5,492 bases of DNA, taken from positions 1 through 5,492 of the forward strand of contig JAPWVA010000100.1 of assembly GCA_028275245.1 (NCBI GenBank). The letters run 5' to 3'. Position 1 is the stretch's first letter, and every line of letters starts with the position of its first letter. The translations under genes and the position numbers were made by a program. The notes beneath the pieces are model-generated. The model had not been told where the DNA came from and ran no database searches. It saw nothing but the letters and a program-made list of their open reading frames with translations. The DNA comes from Actinomycetota bacterium (GTDB taxonomy: Bacteria > Actinomycetota > Geothermincolia > Geothermincolales > RBG-13-55-18). Shown piece after piece: positions 4,236-5,492 of this stretch.

Positions 4236-5282
4236 TTGTGGGGGGAAAGGAATATATACCGGAGTAGAACGCCTCGCTTCACCCGCAGGAGGAGGCGGCG
4301 GAGCCCTGCTCCCGCCATAGTCCTGGCGGTCATCTTGCTTCTCCTGGGTTGCTGGGTGTTCAACCTCACCTGTGGCAGGAAAAAGGAAAAACCTCCCAAC
4401 CTGGCCCTCGAGTACCTCAACCGGGCAAGGCCCCTGGCGGAGGCCACCGCTGCCCAGGCCACCACGTGGAGCCAGTTCCTCTCCAGGCTGGGGGAACTGG
4501 CTACCTCGCGGGAGGAGCTGGACTCCAGGCTCCGGGAGCTGGAGGAGCAGTGCCGGGAGCTTTGGGAGAGGTCGGGGGAGATAGAGCCCCCACCGGAGCT
4601 GGAGAGGGCCCACGCTTCCCTTACCATGTGCCTCGAGTACAGGTACCGGGCGGTGCAGAGGATCCGTCCCGACCTGGTGAACGCGGTGGAGGCCCAGGAC
4701 CTCTCCGCGTATGCCCCGGGGGTGACCGATAACCTCAGGTTGCTCGTCTTCTCCGACGGCTTTTACCGTTATTTCCGTGAGGAGGTGACGGAGAAAGTAA
4801 AGGGCATCGAGGGGATGGAAAGGCAGGACCTGCCGGAAGCCGCCTGGATCGGCGACTGGAGCTTGGCTACTCCTTCCGGAGTGGACTCCATCCTCAAGGC
4901 CTTCCGCCGGGGAGAGCTCAGGGGAGTGGCCATCACCCAGGTGGCCCTGGACCCGGCGGGCAAGAGCGACGCCTCGGGCGTGCTCCGCCTCCCCAGGACC
5001 GGCTCGCTCACGGTGACGGTAAGCGTGGAGAACCAGGGTGGTAGGGTCGAGAGGGACCTGGTGGTGTCGGTGAAACTGTATTCCGACGTCAGGACCAGCC
5101 CTGCCCGGCAGGAGCAATCCATCTCCCAAATCGCCCAGGGGAGCACGGTGAAGGTGACCTTCAAGGGCCTGAAGCCCGCCACGGGGGGCGTGCGCAACGT
5201 TCTGGAGGTCTCGGTGAGCACCGTCCCCGGTGAAGTCGTGGTCGACAACAACCGGAAAACCCTGTATTTCATCGTAGAATAA
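4236..5282 (+). CDS. Membrane-anchored protein with helical region and C-terminal CARDB-like domain
   Basis: The 348-residue product has four parts. Residues 1-27 are a basic N-terminus with six consecutive arginines (17-22). Residues 28-46 (starting AIVLAVILLLLGC) form one hydrophobic segment, either a membrane anchor with the bulk outside or a signal peptide. LLGC at 36-39 resembles a lipobox, but hydrophobic residues continue after Cys39, so I favour a transmembrane anchor. Residues about 52-215 are mostly helical with heptad-like, Glu/Arg/Leu-rich stretches (SREELDSRLRELEEQCREL) suggesting coiled coil. Residues about 230-348 are beta-rich: TGSLTVTVSVENQGG, alternating hydrophobic strands, and a late VVVDNN motif, as in CARDB/Ig-like extracellular modules. 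CARDB domains are thought to mediate adhesion or assembly, but no partner is evident. The start is TTG 4236, the first possible codon after an in-frame stop at 4218. It lies 133 nt past the tRNA terminator. Confidence 0.88.
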   Translation: MWGERNIYRSRTPRFTRRRRRRSPAPAIVLAVILLLLGCWVFNLTCGRKKEKPPNLALEYLNRARPLAEATAAQATTWSQFLSRLGELATSREELDSRLRELEEQCRELWERSGEIEPPPELERAHASLTMCLEYRYRAVQRIRPDLVNAVEAQDLSAYAPGVTDNLRLLVFSDGFYRYFREEVTEKVKGIEGMERQDLPEAAWIGDWSLATPSGVDSILKAFRRGELRGVAITQVALDPAGKSDASGVLRLPRTGSLTVTVSVENQGGRVERDLVVSVKLYSDVRTSPARQEQSISQIAQGSTVKVTFKGLKPATGGVRNVLEVSVSTVPGEVVVDNNRKTLYFIVE

Positions 5283-5425
5283 GAATCGGGCGGGGGTTGG
5301 CGAGGCCGGGATGCCCCGGGAGTGGGACCCCTTTATCCCGTGGGTGGTATCCGGGTCTTGAAGGCGCCTTGAGGAACTTTCGCGGGGGAGGGGACTTGGC
5401 CCGGGCCCATCGGGGGAATGGCAAT

Positions 5426-5432
5426 GGAGGTG
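5426..5432 (+). promoter_or_regulatory. Ribosome-binding site for the truncated gene at the right edge
   Basis: GGAGGTG, then 5 nt, then TTG 5438. It supports a gene start 155 nt after the CARDB-like gene ends. Confidence 0.5.
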
Positions 5433-5437
5433 CTTGG

Positions 5438-5492
5438 TTGGTTTCCACCAAGATAGTGGCGCTGGTGAAGAAGCTGGAGGAAGAGGCGGAGG
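5438..5492 (+). CDS. Start of an unidentified gene, cut by the window edge
   Basis: From TTG 5438 the frame reads MVSTKIVALVKKLEEEAE and remains open to the edge. That is an amphipathic, Lys/Glu-rich helix, plausible as the beginning of a cytoplasmic protein. The Shine-Dalgarno site GGAGGTG at the right distance supports this start. An earlier in-frame TTG at 5396 also has a purine-rich stretch before it and would add 14 residues (ARAHRGNGNGGAWL), which look less like an N-terminus. Only 18 residues are visible, so no family can be named. The same strand and 155-nt gap allow co-transcription with the CARDB-like gene, but neither a promoter nor a clear terminator is seen between them. Confidence 0.5.
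   Translation, partial: MVSTKIVALVKKLEEEAE

Noticed and set aside
3867..4267. Plus- and minus-strand open frames running through the tRNA
   Set aside because: They overlap a perfect tRNA-Leu and its terminator, have no good ribosome-binding site, and translate to Arg/Pro-rich low-complexity sequence.
4101..5129. Long minus-strand open frame opposite the CARDB-like gene
   Set aside because: It is a shadow of a G+C-rich gene: His/Gly/Pro-rich with no recognisable motif, while the plus strand has an anchor, a coiled-coil-like region and CARDB-like features.
5307..5340. CGGGAT/ATCCCG inverted repeat after the CARDB-like gene as a terminator
   Set aside because: The 6-bp arms are 22 nt apart and no U tract follows, so it is not convincing as an intrinsic terminator.
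5361..5370. 10-bp palindrome AAGGCGCCTT before the right-edge gene
   Set aside because: A single short copy with no associated promoter elements; it could easily be chance in G+C-rich DNA.

Overview
The window is high in G+C and mostly coding. Arginine is often AGG, Shine-Dalgarno sites are strong (GGAGGT type), and three of the five genes whose start lies in the window are best read as starting at TTG. The left edge carries the end of a PASTA-repeat protein, a module found mainly in Gram-positive cell-wall sensing kinases and penicillin-binding proteins. Together these suggest a Gram-positive, high-G+C bacterium, most plausibly a deep-branching actinobacterial lineage. That placement is inference. 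I see no insertion sequence, integrase, CRISPR array or phage gene.

Layout, left to right. (1) 1-254, plus strand: C-terminal end of a PASTA-domain protein. (2) 255-476: a pyrimidine-rich gap with a perfect TATAAT at 369-374 and a leader of about 95 nt that can fold. (3) 477-1949, plus: a B12-binding-type radical SAM enzyme whose true start is a TTG behind a strong ribosome-binding site. (4) 1950-2413: 464 nt with no convincing gene but several short palindromes and direct repeats. (5) 2414-3484, plus: a 356-residue protein made of two diverged copies of one module, each opening with a CxxCG knuckle. This is the least ordinary gene here. (6) 3560-3874, minus: a small MazG-type nucleotide pyrophosphohydrolase with a C-terminal cysteine cluster, convergent with the previous gene. 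(7) 3934-4102, plus: a complete transcription unit for tRNA-Leu(CAG), with promoter, gene including encoded CCA, and intrinsic terminator. (8) 4236-5282, plus: a membrane-anchored protein with an Arg-rich cytoplasmic tail, a helical region and a C-terminal CARDB-like beta domain. (9) 5438-5492, plus: the probable start of another gene cut by the right edge.

The genes do not form one operon. Gaps of 155 to 464 nt, a separate tRNA unit and a strand switch point to several independent units. No shared pathway links the radical SAM enzyme, the duplicated CxxC protein, the MazG enzyme and the CARDB protein. The best candidate for something undescribed is the duplicated CxxC protein with the structured, repeat-bearing region upstream of it.
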